A stretch of DNA of 45,128 nt from an uncultured Prevotellaceae bacterium (lineage in GTDB: Bacteria > Bacteroidota > Bacteroidia > Bacteroidales > Bacteroidaceae). The notes under the pieces were generated by a model. That model saw nothing but the letters and a program-made list of their open reading frames with translations. It did no database searches and was not told the DNA's origin. Below, piece after piece: positions 35,960 to 43,471 of this stretch. The DNA lies in contig CACZDV010000029.1 in NCBI GenBank assembly GCA_902780025.1, forward strand, positions 1-45,128, read 5' to 3'. The first letter of the stretch is position 1. Each line of letters opens with the position of its first letter. Both the position numbers and the translations under genes were made by a program.

Positions 35960-35967
35960 CAAAGATA
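35960..35967 (-). promoter_or_regulatory. -7 element of the DJ-1/ispD/recG unit
   Basis: TATCTTTG on the minus strand, 43 nt before the DJ-1 ATG. No TTTG at the expected distance. Confidence 0.5.
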
Positions 35968-36005
35968 GCAAAAGTTTTTTAATTAAGGAACAATAAAGGG
36001 AAAAA

Positions 36006-36890
36006 ATGACACAACGCAAGCTGAAGTTTGCCCTTTTCGGCAATATTTACCAGGCCAAGAAGTCGGCAGCGATACAAAAGGTGCTCTCCTGTCTCAGTGA
36101 GTGCGGCGCCGTGTTGTCAGTCGACAAGGAGTATTATGACTTCCTGAAAGACGACCAGTTGTTGGATGTGCCTGCGGCGCGGGTGTTCACCGCCAACGAC
36201 TTCGAGGCAGACTTCGCCATTTCGATGGGTGGCGACGGTACGTTCCTGAAGACGGCCAGCAGGGTGGGGGGACGTAACATCCCCATCTTGGGTGTCAACA
36301 TGGGCCGCTTGGGATTTCTGGCAGATATCGCACCCGGCAGCATTGAAGCCTGTCTACAAGCCCTCCACGAAGATGACTATGCTGTGGAGAGCCGTGCGGT
36401 AATTCAGGTAAAGGCTGATGGTGAGCCGCTGAGCGATTCTCCCTGTGCATTGAACGATGTAGCCATCCTGAAGCGAGACACGGCCTCGATGATCAGTATC
36501 CGCACCAGTATCAACGGTGAATACCTGACGACTTATCAGGCTGACGGACTGATCGTCTCGACACCCACTGGTTCGACGGCCTATTCGTTGTCAAACGGTG
36601 GCCCTATCATCGTGCCGGGCACTGGTGTGCTGGTGATGACGGCTGTGGCACCTCATTCTCTGAATATCCGTCCTATTGTCATTCCTGATACAGCGGAGGT
36701 AACGCTCGACGTGGAGAGTCGCAACCACTCTTTCCTCGTGGCTATCGACGGTCGCTCCGTGAAATGCGGCGAGGGGACGCGCATCACTCTGCGCCGTGCA
36801 CCTTACAATATTCAGGTGGTGAAACGCAGTGGCAAGCTATACTTCTCAATGCTGCGTGAAAAGATGATGTGGGGAGCAGACGTGAGGTGA
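36006..36890 (+). CDS. nadK: NAD kinase
   Basis: 294 aa. Phosphorylates NAD to NADP. GGDGTFLK (75-82) is the ATP-NAD kinase motif; LNDVAI (about 148-153) and TPTGSTAYSLS are the substrate-binding regions. Typical length. The last codons and stop (ADVR, TGA) run into a heptanucleotide array which also forms the start of the following ABC gene. Confidence 0.95.
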   Translation: MTQRKLKFALFGNIYQAKKSAAIQKVLSCLSECGAVLSVDKEYYDFLKDDQLLDVPAARVFTANDFEADFAISMGGDGTFLKTASRVGGRNIPILGVNMGRLGFLADIAPGSIEACLQALHEDDYAVESRAVIQVKADGEPLSDSPCALNDVAILKRDTASMISIRTSINGEYLTTYQADGLIVSTPTGSTAYSLSNGGPIIVPGTGVLVMTAVAPHSLNIRPIVIPDTAEVTLDVESRNHSFLVAIDGRSVKCGEGTRITLRRAPYNIQVVKRSGKLYFSMLREKMMWGADVR

Positions 36891-36923
36891 GAAGTGAAGA
36901 GTGAAGAGTGAAAAGTGAGAAAT
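36882..36923. repeat. heptanucleotide array, 6 units of GAAGAGT type
   Basis: GTGAGGT, GAGAAGT, GAAGAGT, GAAGAGT, GAAAAGT, GAGAAAT bridge the nadK stop (36888-36890) and the ABC gene start (36922). Unit number sets the distance between the two genes. Confidence 0.88.
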
Positions 36924-38604
36924 GAAGATACTTGAGCGATTACATAATCCGGACAGCAAGTACACCGTGCGCCAGATACTGCGGTGGCTGTGGCGTGTCA
37001 TGCGGGGTAACCGTACGCAGGCTACGCTCAATGCCGTGATAGGAATCCTGGGCGTGGTCTGCAGCCTGCTGATGGTGTGGGCCATGCAGCGGGCCATCGA
37101 TATGGCTACGGGTGTTCGGCCGGGTTCGTTCTACTGGGGCGTGGCACTCATGGGTGTGATTATCGCGGGAGAGTTTGCCTTGGGCATATCGAAGATGTGG
37201 ATTAAGAACATCCTCGGCGTCAAAGCCCAGAACCGTATGCAACAACGGATGCTCGATCGCTTGCTGCGAGCAGAGTGGCGCGGTAAAGACCGCTATCACA
37301 GTGGTGATATCATCAATCGCTTGGAACAGGACGTGCAGACGGTGGTCAACTTCATCACCGAGACGCTACCCAATACGCTCTCGGTCGTCGGGCTCTTCCT
37401 GGGCGCTTTCTTCTACCTGATGCGGATGGACTTCTGGCTGGCTGTCATCACCGTGGCCATCCTGCCTCTGTTCTTTGCCGTCAGCCGTATCTATGTGGCG
37501 CAGATGCGTAAGTACACTCGTCGTGTCCGTAGTAGCGACAGCCAGGTGCAGAGCCTGCTGACTGAGGCCGTCCAGAACCGTATGCTCATCAAGACTCTCG
37601 AGGCCAGCGACCGCATGGTCGATCGGCTGGGCGATACCCAGACGGCACTGCGATGGCATGTGCGCCAACGTACTAAGTTCTCGATAGCCTCTACGCTCTT
37701 TGTCAACGGCGGTTTTTCCGTGGGTTATCTTGTGGCATTCCTCTGGGGAGCCGTCCGCCTCAGTGCCCGCACCATCACCTTCGGTCAGATGACCGCTTTC
37801 CTGCAGTTGGTCTACCGCATCCAGGGACCGGCTCGCGACCTGACGCGTCTGGCTCCGGCCTTTGTCAGTGTCTTTACTGCTGCCGAGCGCCTGATGGAGT
37901 TGGAGGAGGCACCGCAGGAGCAGTTGGGTGAAGGCGTGTTGCTGCCAGCACCCTGTGGTGTTCGCTTGACAGACGTCACTTATGCCTATGAGGATTCAGA
38001 CCTGCCTGTTCTTAATCGGCTGTCATTCGATTTCCGTCCCGGTACGTGTACTGCTATCTTGGGTGAAACGGGGGCAGGTAAGACAACACTTGTCCGCCTG
38101 ATACTGGCACTCGTCCGTCCGCAGCAGGGTACCATAGAGATTTATTCCGGACAGTCCGGAGATCCTGGCACTTCCCGTTACTCCGTTTCTCCCTTGCATC
38201 GCTGTAATTTCGTCTACGTGCCTCAGGGGAACACATTGCTCAGCGGCACCATCCGCGACAACTTGCTCATGGGGCGTCCTGACGCTACGGACGACGAGCT
38301 GTGGAGTGTCCTTCATCTCGTTTGTGGTGACTTTGTTGCTGCGTTGCCTCAGGGTCTTGACACCGTCTGCACCGAGGCTGGTGGCGGACTCTCTGAGGGA
38401 CAGGCACAACGTATTGCTATTGCCCGTGCCCTGCTCCGTAATCGTAGCGTCATACTCTTCGATGAGGCCACCTCGGCTTTGGATCCCGATACGGAGCGTC
38501 AGTTGCTGGGGAACATACTTTCCGACCGCAGCAAAACCGTCATTTTCATCACCCATCGTCCTGCCGTGGTTGACTATTGCGACCAGGTCCTCAGGGTGGA
38601 ATAG
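36922..38604 (+). CDS. ABC exporter, fused membrane and ATPase domains
   Basis: 560 aa. N-terminal six-helix transmembrane domain (about 35-310), C-terminal ATPase: Walker A GETGAGKTT, Q-loop YVPQGNTL, signature LSEGQAQRIAIARAL, Walker B VILFDEATSALD and switch His in ITHRP. Works as a homo- or heterodimer; substrate unknown (lipid, peptide or drug). The signature LSEGQ is acceptable. A Ser/Gly-rich stretch (YSGQSGDPGTSRYS) encoded around CCGGACAGTCCGG (38145-38157) may be a short palindromic insertion. The start codon is within the heptanucleotide array. Confidence 0.9.
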   Translation: MKILERLHNPDSKYTVRQILRWLWRVMRGNRTQATLNAVIGILGVVCSLLMVWAMQRAIDMATGVRPGSFYWGVALMGVIIAGEFALGISKMWIKNILGVKAQNRMQQRMLDRLLRAEWRGKDRYHSGDIINRLEQDVQTVVNFITETLPNTLSVVGLFLGAFFYLMRMDFWLAVITVAILPLFFAVSRIYVAQMRKYTRRVRSSDSQVQSLLTEAVQNRMLIKTLEASDRMVDRLGDTQTALRWHVRQRTKFSIASTLFVNGGFSVGYLVAFLWGAVRLSARTITFGQMTAFLQLVYRIQGPARDLTRLAPAFVSVFTAAERLMELEEAPQEQLGEGVLLPAPCGVRLTDVTYAYEDSDLPVLNRLSFDFRPGTCTAILGETGAGKTTLVRLILALVRPQQGTIEIYSGQSGDPGTSRYSVSPLHRCNFVYVPQGNTLLSGTIRDNLLMGRPDATDDELWSVLHLVCGDFVAALPQGLDTVCTEAGGGLSEGQAQRIAIARALLRNRSVILFDEATSALDPDTERQLLGNILSDRSKTVIFITHRPAVVDYCDQVLRVE

Positions 38605-38605
38605 T

Positions 38606-38806
38606 CTATTTGTGCTTACGGTTGGCACGCTGTTCGCGGTACTTAGCCTTTTGTTTGGCTGACCCGCTGCCGTGCGCTCCCGTGATATACTTCTTTTTCT
38701 TGGCTTTGGTCTTCACCTTACCCTCGTTAGGGTCGCGGCGGTCGCCGCCACGCCCGAACGAGATGCCATTCTCCAAGATTTTCTGGAAGTCCTCTTCTCC
38801 TGTCAT
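38606..38806 (-). CDS. small basic protein, function unknown
   Basis: 66 aa, Lys/Arg-rich (KTKAKKKKYITGAHGSGSAK, then KYREQRANRKHK) with an acidic N-terminus (MTGEEDFQKILENGISFG). The abrupt charge change and Gly/Ser motif suggest a nucleic-acid or ribosome-associated small protein. It ends 1 nt from the convergent ABC gene and starts 54 nt after the AICAR transformylase, with a palindromic arm between them. Likely real, because it fills the gap exactly and is not antisense to another gene, but I know no named family. Confidence 0.6.
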   Translation of the reverse strand: MTGEEDFQKILENGISFGRGGDRRDPNEGKVKTKAKKKKYITGAHGSGSAKQKAKYREQRANRKHK

Positions 38807-38824
38807 ACTGTCAATGGTATTAAC

Positions 38825-38860
38825 TCCCCTCCCTCAACAGGGAGGGGCCGGGGGTGGGTC
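38825..38860. repeat. single palindromic arm next to the AICAR transformylase stop
   Basis: CCCCTCCC, 6-nt loop, GGGAGGGG, then a GGGGGTGGGTC tail that touches the stop codon (38861-38863). Same family as the arm in ispD. Confidence 0.88.
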
Positions 38861-40048
38861 TTAGTGGTGGAAAAGTCTTACTCCAGTAAACGCCATCGCA
38901 ATGCCGTACTTGTCACAGGTCATGATGACATGGTCGTCACGCACCGAACCGCCAGCCTGTGCGATGAACTCTACACCACTCTTATGAGCGCGCTCAATGT
39001 TGTCGCCGAAGGGGAAGAAGGCATCGCTGCCCAAGGCTACCTTTGTGTTCTGGGCTATCCAGGCTTTCTTCTCTTCCAAGGTCAGCACCTCGGGCTGCTC
39101 CGTGAAGAACTGCTGCCAGGCACCGTCGCGCAGCACGTCGTCGTGCTCGTCTTCCGATATGTAGACGTCAATGGTGTTGTCGCGGTCGGCACGGCGGATA
39201 CCCTCCTTGAAGGGCAGTCCCATTACCTTCGGATGCTGGCGCAGCCACCAGATGTCGGCCTTGTTGCCGGCTAAGCGGGTGCAGTGGATGCGGCTCTGCT
39301 GTCCGGCACCGATGCCGATGGCCTGGCCATCCTTGACGTAGCAGACGGAGTTCGACTGCGTGTACTTCAGCGTGATGAGGGCAATGATCAGGTCGCGCTT
39401 GGCTTCAGCAGTAAAGGTCTTGTTCTGCGTGGGGATGTTTTCAAAGAGTGCGGGGTCGTCCAGCTTGATTTCGTTGCGACCCTGTTCGAAGGTGATGCCG
39501 AAGCATTGCTTTGTCTCTACGGGAGCAGGACGGTATGTCGGATCCATCTTAATGACGTTATAGGTGCCCTTGCGCTTGTCCTTCAGTATCTCGATAGCCT
39601 CGGGGGTGTAGTCGGGGGCAATGACGCCGTCGCTCACTTCGCGCTTCAGCAGCAGGGCAGTGGTAGCATCGCAGGTGTCGCTCAATGCCACGAAGTCACC
39701 GTACGACGACATACGGTCGGCGCCGCGGGCTCTGGCATAGGCACAGGCGATGGGCGACTCGTCAAGACCCTTGATGTCATCAACGAAGTAGATCTTCTTC
39801 AGCGTGTCGCTCAGCGGCAGTCCCACAGCGGCACCAGCGGGGCTGACGTGCTTGAACGAGGCGGCGGCGGGCAGTCCCGTAGCCTCCTTCAGCTCCTTCA
39901 CCAACTGCCAAGCATTGAAGGCGTCGAGGAAGTTGATGTAGCCGGGGCGGCCGTTAATCACTTCGATGGGCAACTCGCCCTCCTGCATAAAGATGCGCGA
40001 GGGCTTCTGGTTCGGATTACATCCGTACTTAAGTGCTAATTCTTTCAT
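38861..40048 (-). CDS. monofunctional AICAR transformylase
   Basis: 395 aa. Transfers a formyl group from 10-formyl-THF to AICAR in purine synthesis. FKHVSPAGAAVG with Lys66-His67 is the catalytic pair; HCTRLAGNKADIWWLRQHP and DAFFPFGDNIERAHKSGV are typical of the domain. The N-terminal IMP cyclohydrolase domain of bifunctional PurH is absent by design, since the start has its own promoter; such short forms exist in Bacteroidota. The cyclohydrolase must be supplied by another gene. Confidence 0.92.
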   Translation of the reverse strand: MKELALKYGCNPNQKPSRIFMQEGELPIEVINGRPGYINFLDAFNAWQLVKELKEATGLPAAASFKHVSPAGAAVGLPLSDTLKKIYFVDDIKGLDESPIACAYARARGADRMSSYGDFVALSDTCDATTALLLKREVSDGVIAPDYTPEAIEILKDKRKGTYNVIKMDPTYRPAPVETKQCFGITFEQGRNEIKLDDPALFENIPTQNKTFTAEAKRDLIIALITLKYTQSNSVCYVKDGQAIGIGAGQQSRIHCTRLAGNKADIWWLRQHPKVMGLPFKEGIRRADRDNTIDVYISEDEHDDVLRDGAWQQFFTEQPEVLTLEEKKAWIAQNTKVALGSDAFFPFGDNIERAHKSGVEFIAQAGGSVRDDHVIMTCDKYGIAMAFTGVRLFHH

Positions 40049-40076
40049 TATCGTGTGGATTTTTTCTTTTCGGCTG

Positions 40077-40108
40077 CAAAGTTACGAAAAAAGTCTGTAA
40101 AAAACAAC
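40077..40108 (-). promoter_or_regulatory. promoter of the AICAR transformylase gene
   Basis: GTTG (40105-40108; one mismatch), 20-nt spacer, TAACTTTG (40077-40084) on the minus strand, about 28 nt before the ATG. Confidence 0.68.
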
Positions 40109-40372
40109 GGATCTTGGAAGATTAACGCAATTCGGCCTGAAATAAAGGCAAGACGGGGAAGAACGAGGAAGTTCAATTTGGGTCAAATAGCAAATAGGGG
40201 AGGATTGGTGAAGGAGTTAGGTTGCCAAATCGTAACCCGTTCTTATTCCGCAAACTGCTATATTTTGCATAGCGACAGAACCAGGAAAAGATAGTAGTTT
40301 TGCAGCCGGAATTAGAAAAACAAGTAAATTTCGTCCTTTTTATTTGTATTTAAACTGATTTGTAAGAAAACA
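40109..40372. other. gene-free junction between core genome and accessory operon
   Basis: Between the AICAR transformylase promoter and the accessory operon promoter I see no convincing gene, tRNA or hairpin. A TAGTTTTG at 40295-40302 lacks a -33 box. Base composition shifts to AT-rich from about 40300, so the left edge of an acquired segment may be here. No direct repeat or integrase marks it. Confidence 0.45.
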
Positions 40373-40404
40373 TTTGTTCCCTTGCAATTAATTTATTATA
40401 TTTG
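40373..40404 (+). promoter_or_regulatory. Bacteroides-type promoter of the accessory (defence-like) operon
   Basis: TTTG (40373-40376), 20-nt spacer, TATATTTG (40397-40404); exact consensus, 37 nt before the XRE regulator gene. The regulator it serves probably acts on it. Confidence 0.88.
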
Positions 40405-40441
40405 CACACGAAACGCCTAAAAATAATATATTTCCACTAAA

Positions 40442-40651
40442 ATGAAGGAATATACGCATTACAATCGTATCAAGTCAGTCTTAGCGGAGAAGAATAAGAC
40501 TGGCACATGGCTCTCAGAGCAGATGGGCCGCAACCTGGGAACTGTATCGCGATGGATGACCAACAAGGTGCAGCCATCTGTGGAACAGCTTTATGATATT
40601 GCTAAGCATTTAGATGTTGATGTTAGGGAATTATTAGTTGCTTCAAAGTAA
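40442..40651 (+). CDS. XRE-family helix-turn-helix regulator
   Basis: 69 aa, only a DNA-binding domain. The HTH is TWLSEQMGRNLGTVSRWM (about 21-38), followed by PSVEQLYDIAKHLDVDVRELL, typical for Cro/C1-type proteins. Small regulators like this stand in front of many defence operons, including BREX- and restriction-type. Likely an autoregulator of the promoter at 40373-40404. The next gene begins 10 nt after the stop. Confidence 0.9.
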   Translation: MKEYTHYNRIKSVLAEKNKTGTWLSEQMGRNLGTVSRWMTNKVQPSVEQLYDIAKHLDVDVRELLVASK

Positions 40652-40661
40652 AGAGATATAA

Positions 40662-41588
40662 ATGGTAAACTCTTCGTCATTGTTTCATTTCACAAGAGAA
40701 TTTGAAGTCTTTAAGCAAATCCTATCAGAAGGTTTAAGATTTAGCTATTGCTACGAGCCTTTTGATGATATTGTAGCAAAACAAGGCTGGGATATTGAAT
40801 TAAAGAAAGGAAATAAGATCATTGAATGCAAAGGTATTGCAATACCTATGATTTGTTTTTGTGACATTCCTCTTCTCAGAACACAAAACCATAGAGGAAA
40901 ATATGGTAATTATATGATAGGTTTTAATCGTGAGGCATTGATTAAGGCAGTTAACACGACAGATTATATAATGAATCCGGTACAATATAGGTGTCACCCG
41001 ATTTTTGATGAACAATTGATAAAACTATCTATTCAAAAAGATGGTTTTGTTAATCAAATAATAGGTGGAGAGATACCGAATAATGAAATGGAAGTCCCTC
41101 TTAAAAACACTAGAGAGGAGTTGAAGTTTAAAAACCTCATTATGAGAGCCGATATACGTGAGAAATATTCTGAGAAGATTAAGGATGTAAATGCAATAGA
41201 TAGTATTATCGGCTTCTCCAAACCATATAAAGAAACATGTGGATATGACTATATGGAAGAACGAGAATGGCGAATTGTTATTCCTGATTGTAATAGACCT
41301 TCTCCTAATTTAGGATGGTTGAAGCTTGCGTCAAAAGAGCAGGTTGACTACTTTAAGGTGAAATTAAATGATAACTATCCACGTGAATTGTATCTCCATC
41401 TTGATGACATTGAAATAACTACACTAGTTAATCACATTGTTGTTTCTAAAGAGGCTGAGAGGAATGCAATTATCCATTATATTCTCAACAAAGAGAACAA
41501 AATTCTTGGATGTAATTTGTCTGATTACCAACGAACAAATATACTTAGTAAAATAACATCATTTGAACAAATTGAAAGGGATTATTAA
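40662..41588 (+). CDS. AbiGi-like abortive infection protein
   Basis: 308 aa. The N-terminus HFTREFEVFKQILSEGLRFSY, AIPMICFCDIPLL (59-71 region), the HRGKYGNYMIGFNREAL segment and EREWRIVIP match the pattern of the AbiGi family (named as the antitoxin partner of AbiGii in lactococci). No AbiGii-like nucleotidyltransferase toxin is in the window, so here it may serve another role, for example as effector or sensor of the TerB/BrxD/helicase set. The fold is unknown to me; the conserved H, E and R residues suggest an ADP-ribosyltransferase-like pocket, a guess. AT-rich codons. The stop overlaps the next start (TAATG). Confidence 0.78.
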   Translation: MVNSSSLFHFTREFEVFKQILSEGLRFSYCYEPFDDIVAKQGWDIELKKGNKIIECKGIAIPMICFCDIPLLRTQNHRGKYGNYMIGFNREALIKAVNTTDYIMNPVQYRCHPIFDEQLIKLSIQKDGFVNQIIGGEIPNNEMEVPLKNTREELKFKNLIMRADIREKYSEKIKDVNAIDSIIGFSKPYKETCGYDYMEEREWRIVIPDCNRPSPNLGWLKLASKEQVDYFKVKLNDNYPRELYLHLDDIEITTLVNHIVVSKEAERNAIIHYILNKENKILGCNLSDYQRTNILSKITSFEQIERDY

Positions 41589-43471
41589 TGAAAGAACTGA
41601 CATATACAGAAATTCAAGGCATTTTTGAACGATTGTTCTTTTCCCCAATAATAGGTGTACAACCAATAGGAAAAGAATACGAGGTTATGTTTTCCAAACT
41701 TTCAAAAGTACACGTATTGGCACAGCAGGACCTTGCACAAAATTGCAAACGACTTGAGAATTCATACAATAAAAGTGCGAACAAGTTCCATTGGTGGCTT
41801 GATAATGCAAATCGATACCAAAACCTTAGAGAGAGTTTAGTTCAAATGCTCTCTTATGATATGACAAAAGAAAAGAAAAAATTGTTGGAAACCACAAGAA
41901 CTTTATTTCAAGAAAGACATTTAAAAGCATTAAAAGAATGCAATACAAAGAAGCCTTCTCATTGGATATGCTCAGGTGAAATGATTGAGATTCAAGGATT
42001 AAAATTAACAAAAGGACTGTTTTATTTAGGCAATTATTTAAAAATTCCCAAATCATGTAAAATGATAAAGGTGTTTGATTGTAGGCATCGTGATCCCTTG
42101 AGTATAACTAGGCATCATGAGAATTTGCAATACAATAGGAATTACAAATCATTTAAATTGTATGGAACAGTTATTCATGAAGACTTGCCTGTCAGTAAAG
42201 AACCGTTGCTGATTGTTCCGTTTAGTAGTTACTTGGATATGCATCCGACCCATAGATATGAATATCTTGAGTGGTTGAGTGGACATAAGAGAATATCAGA
42301 AATATCATCAGAAACTTTTCTTTTTTATCTTTTGGGGCTTCAATTAAGAATGTTCGTTGATGATACCGCAACAGAAAAAGATAGGTTGGAAATTATTAAT
42401 TGTTCTGTTGATTTATATAATCAATGTCAAGAAGATAATATATATTGCATAGAACTTGTTGCTTTCATAGATGCAGCTATAAGCAAATTTTTTGTTAACA
42501 GATTGGAAGAATTGGTGCCTAAAGATATTCTTCCACATCTGAAATTATGTCGTGAAGCCTTAATCCTATCCCCCCATAACAATAACAACAACGGTAGTAT
42601 CATGGAAGGTATCTGTCGCAATATCATGTATGTCTTAAATTGTAATGATTCTATACCAAAACAATTACTGACAGATTCATTTTATGCACAATTTGCTGAT
42701 ATGGTGGAATCAGAATTGATAAAAATGTCATACAAAGACAATTGGGAAGAACTTCAGAGAATTATACAAGAACCTGAGAGTTTTAGCCATTATCAATTAT
42801 ATTGTATTAATAGCCCTCAGGATTATTCAAAGCTTCTTTATGACTTTATTTTCAACGTCCAACTCTTTCCAGTCATTTATAGCTTAGCTTTTTTTAATCA
42901 ATGCCTCAATAATTGTTTCAAAAGAATAGTTAAACGCATTGACGAATACTATATACTTGCATCAGAATTGCCATCACAAGCATTTTCTTCCCTCTCATTG
43001 TTTGATACAGATTTTCAAAATATACATACAAAAGTACATCGGATTATTACCGAAGGTGAAGAATTTGCCACGATTGAGAAAGAAAAAGATGCGACAGAAT
43101 ATACTATTGATAAAGTTGCTATAACAAATAGTTGTCAAGTTTCATTATGCGATGAACGACTTGAAAAGGTCGAGAAGCAAACAAAGCAAGCACAGGAACT
43201 TTTGTCAGGTATTTTTAAAGATAATGATGAAATAACGGGGGCGACGAGCCAAGAAAATAATGTTCTTTTGGATATACTTAAGATTCTTCTTACTAAAGAA
43301 TCGTGGAAAAGAAACGATGTTGAGACACTTTGTCAAAAACGTCATCTTATGATAGGCTCTGTTTTGGAGCGTATTAACGATTACTCTTACAGTAGAATTG
43401 AAGATGCCGTCATTGAAGATGATGGTGACACAATATATGTTATGACAGAATTTAAAGACAAACTGATATGA
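41588..43471 (+). CDS. TerB-N / TerB-C domain protein
   Basis: 627 aa, cytoplasmic. TerB-N from about 120: HWICSGEMIEIQGLKLTKGLFYLG, a PFSSYLDMHPTHRYEYLEWL stretch (211-230) and FYLLGLQLRMFVDD (246-259). TerB-C covers the last about 130 residues (SLCDERLEKVEKQTKQAQELL to MTEFKDKLI). Residues 1-115 are basic, helical and unassigned. TerB-N/TerB-C proteins are linked to helicases and ATPases in predicted phage or stress response systems; biochemistry is unknown. The next two genes, an ATPase and an SF2 helicase, fit that context. The stop overlaps the ATPase start by 4 nt. Confidence 0.8.
   Translation: MKELTYTEIQGIFERLFFSPIIGVQPIGKEYEVMFSKLSKVHVLAQQDLAQNCKRLENSYNKSANKFHWWLDNANRYQNLRESLVQMLSYDMTKEKKKLLETTRTLFQERHLKALKECNTKKPSHWICSGEMIEIQGLKLTKGLFYLGNYLKIPKSCKMIKVFDCRHRDPLSITRHHENLQYNRNYKSFKLYGTVIHEDLPVSKEPLLIVPFSSYLDMHPTHRYEYLEWLSGHKRISEISSETFLFYLLGLQLRMFVDDTATEKDRLEIINCSVDLYNQCQEDNIYCIELVAFIDAAISKFFVNRLEELVPKDILPHLKLCREALILSPHNNNNNGSIMEGICRNIMYVLNCNDSIPKQLLTDSFYAQFADMVESELIKMSYKDNWEELQRIIQEPESFSHYQLYCINSPQDYSKLLYDFIFNVQLFPVIYSLAFFNQCLNNCFKRIVKRIDEYYILASELPSQAFSSLSLFDTDFQNIHTKVHRIITEGEEFATIEKEKDATEYTIDKVAITNSCQVSLCDERLEKVEKQTKQAQELLSGIFKDNDEITGATSQENNVLLDILKILLTKESWKRNDVETLCQKRHLMIGSVLERINDYSYSRIEDAVIEDDGDTIYVMTEFKDKLI

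Noticed and set aside
2214-40048. CRISPR arrays, insertion sequences, rRNA
   Set aside because: No spaced direct repeats of CRISPR type, no transposase frames and no rRNA signatures were seen; the tandem arrays have no spacers.
40055-40294. 79-aa open frame on the plus strand
   Set aside because: It overlaps the AICAR transformylase promoter, has no promoter of its own and no recognisable composition or motif.
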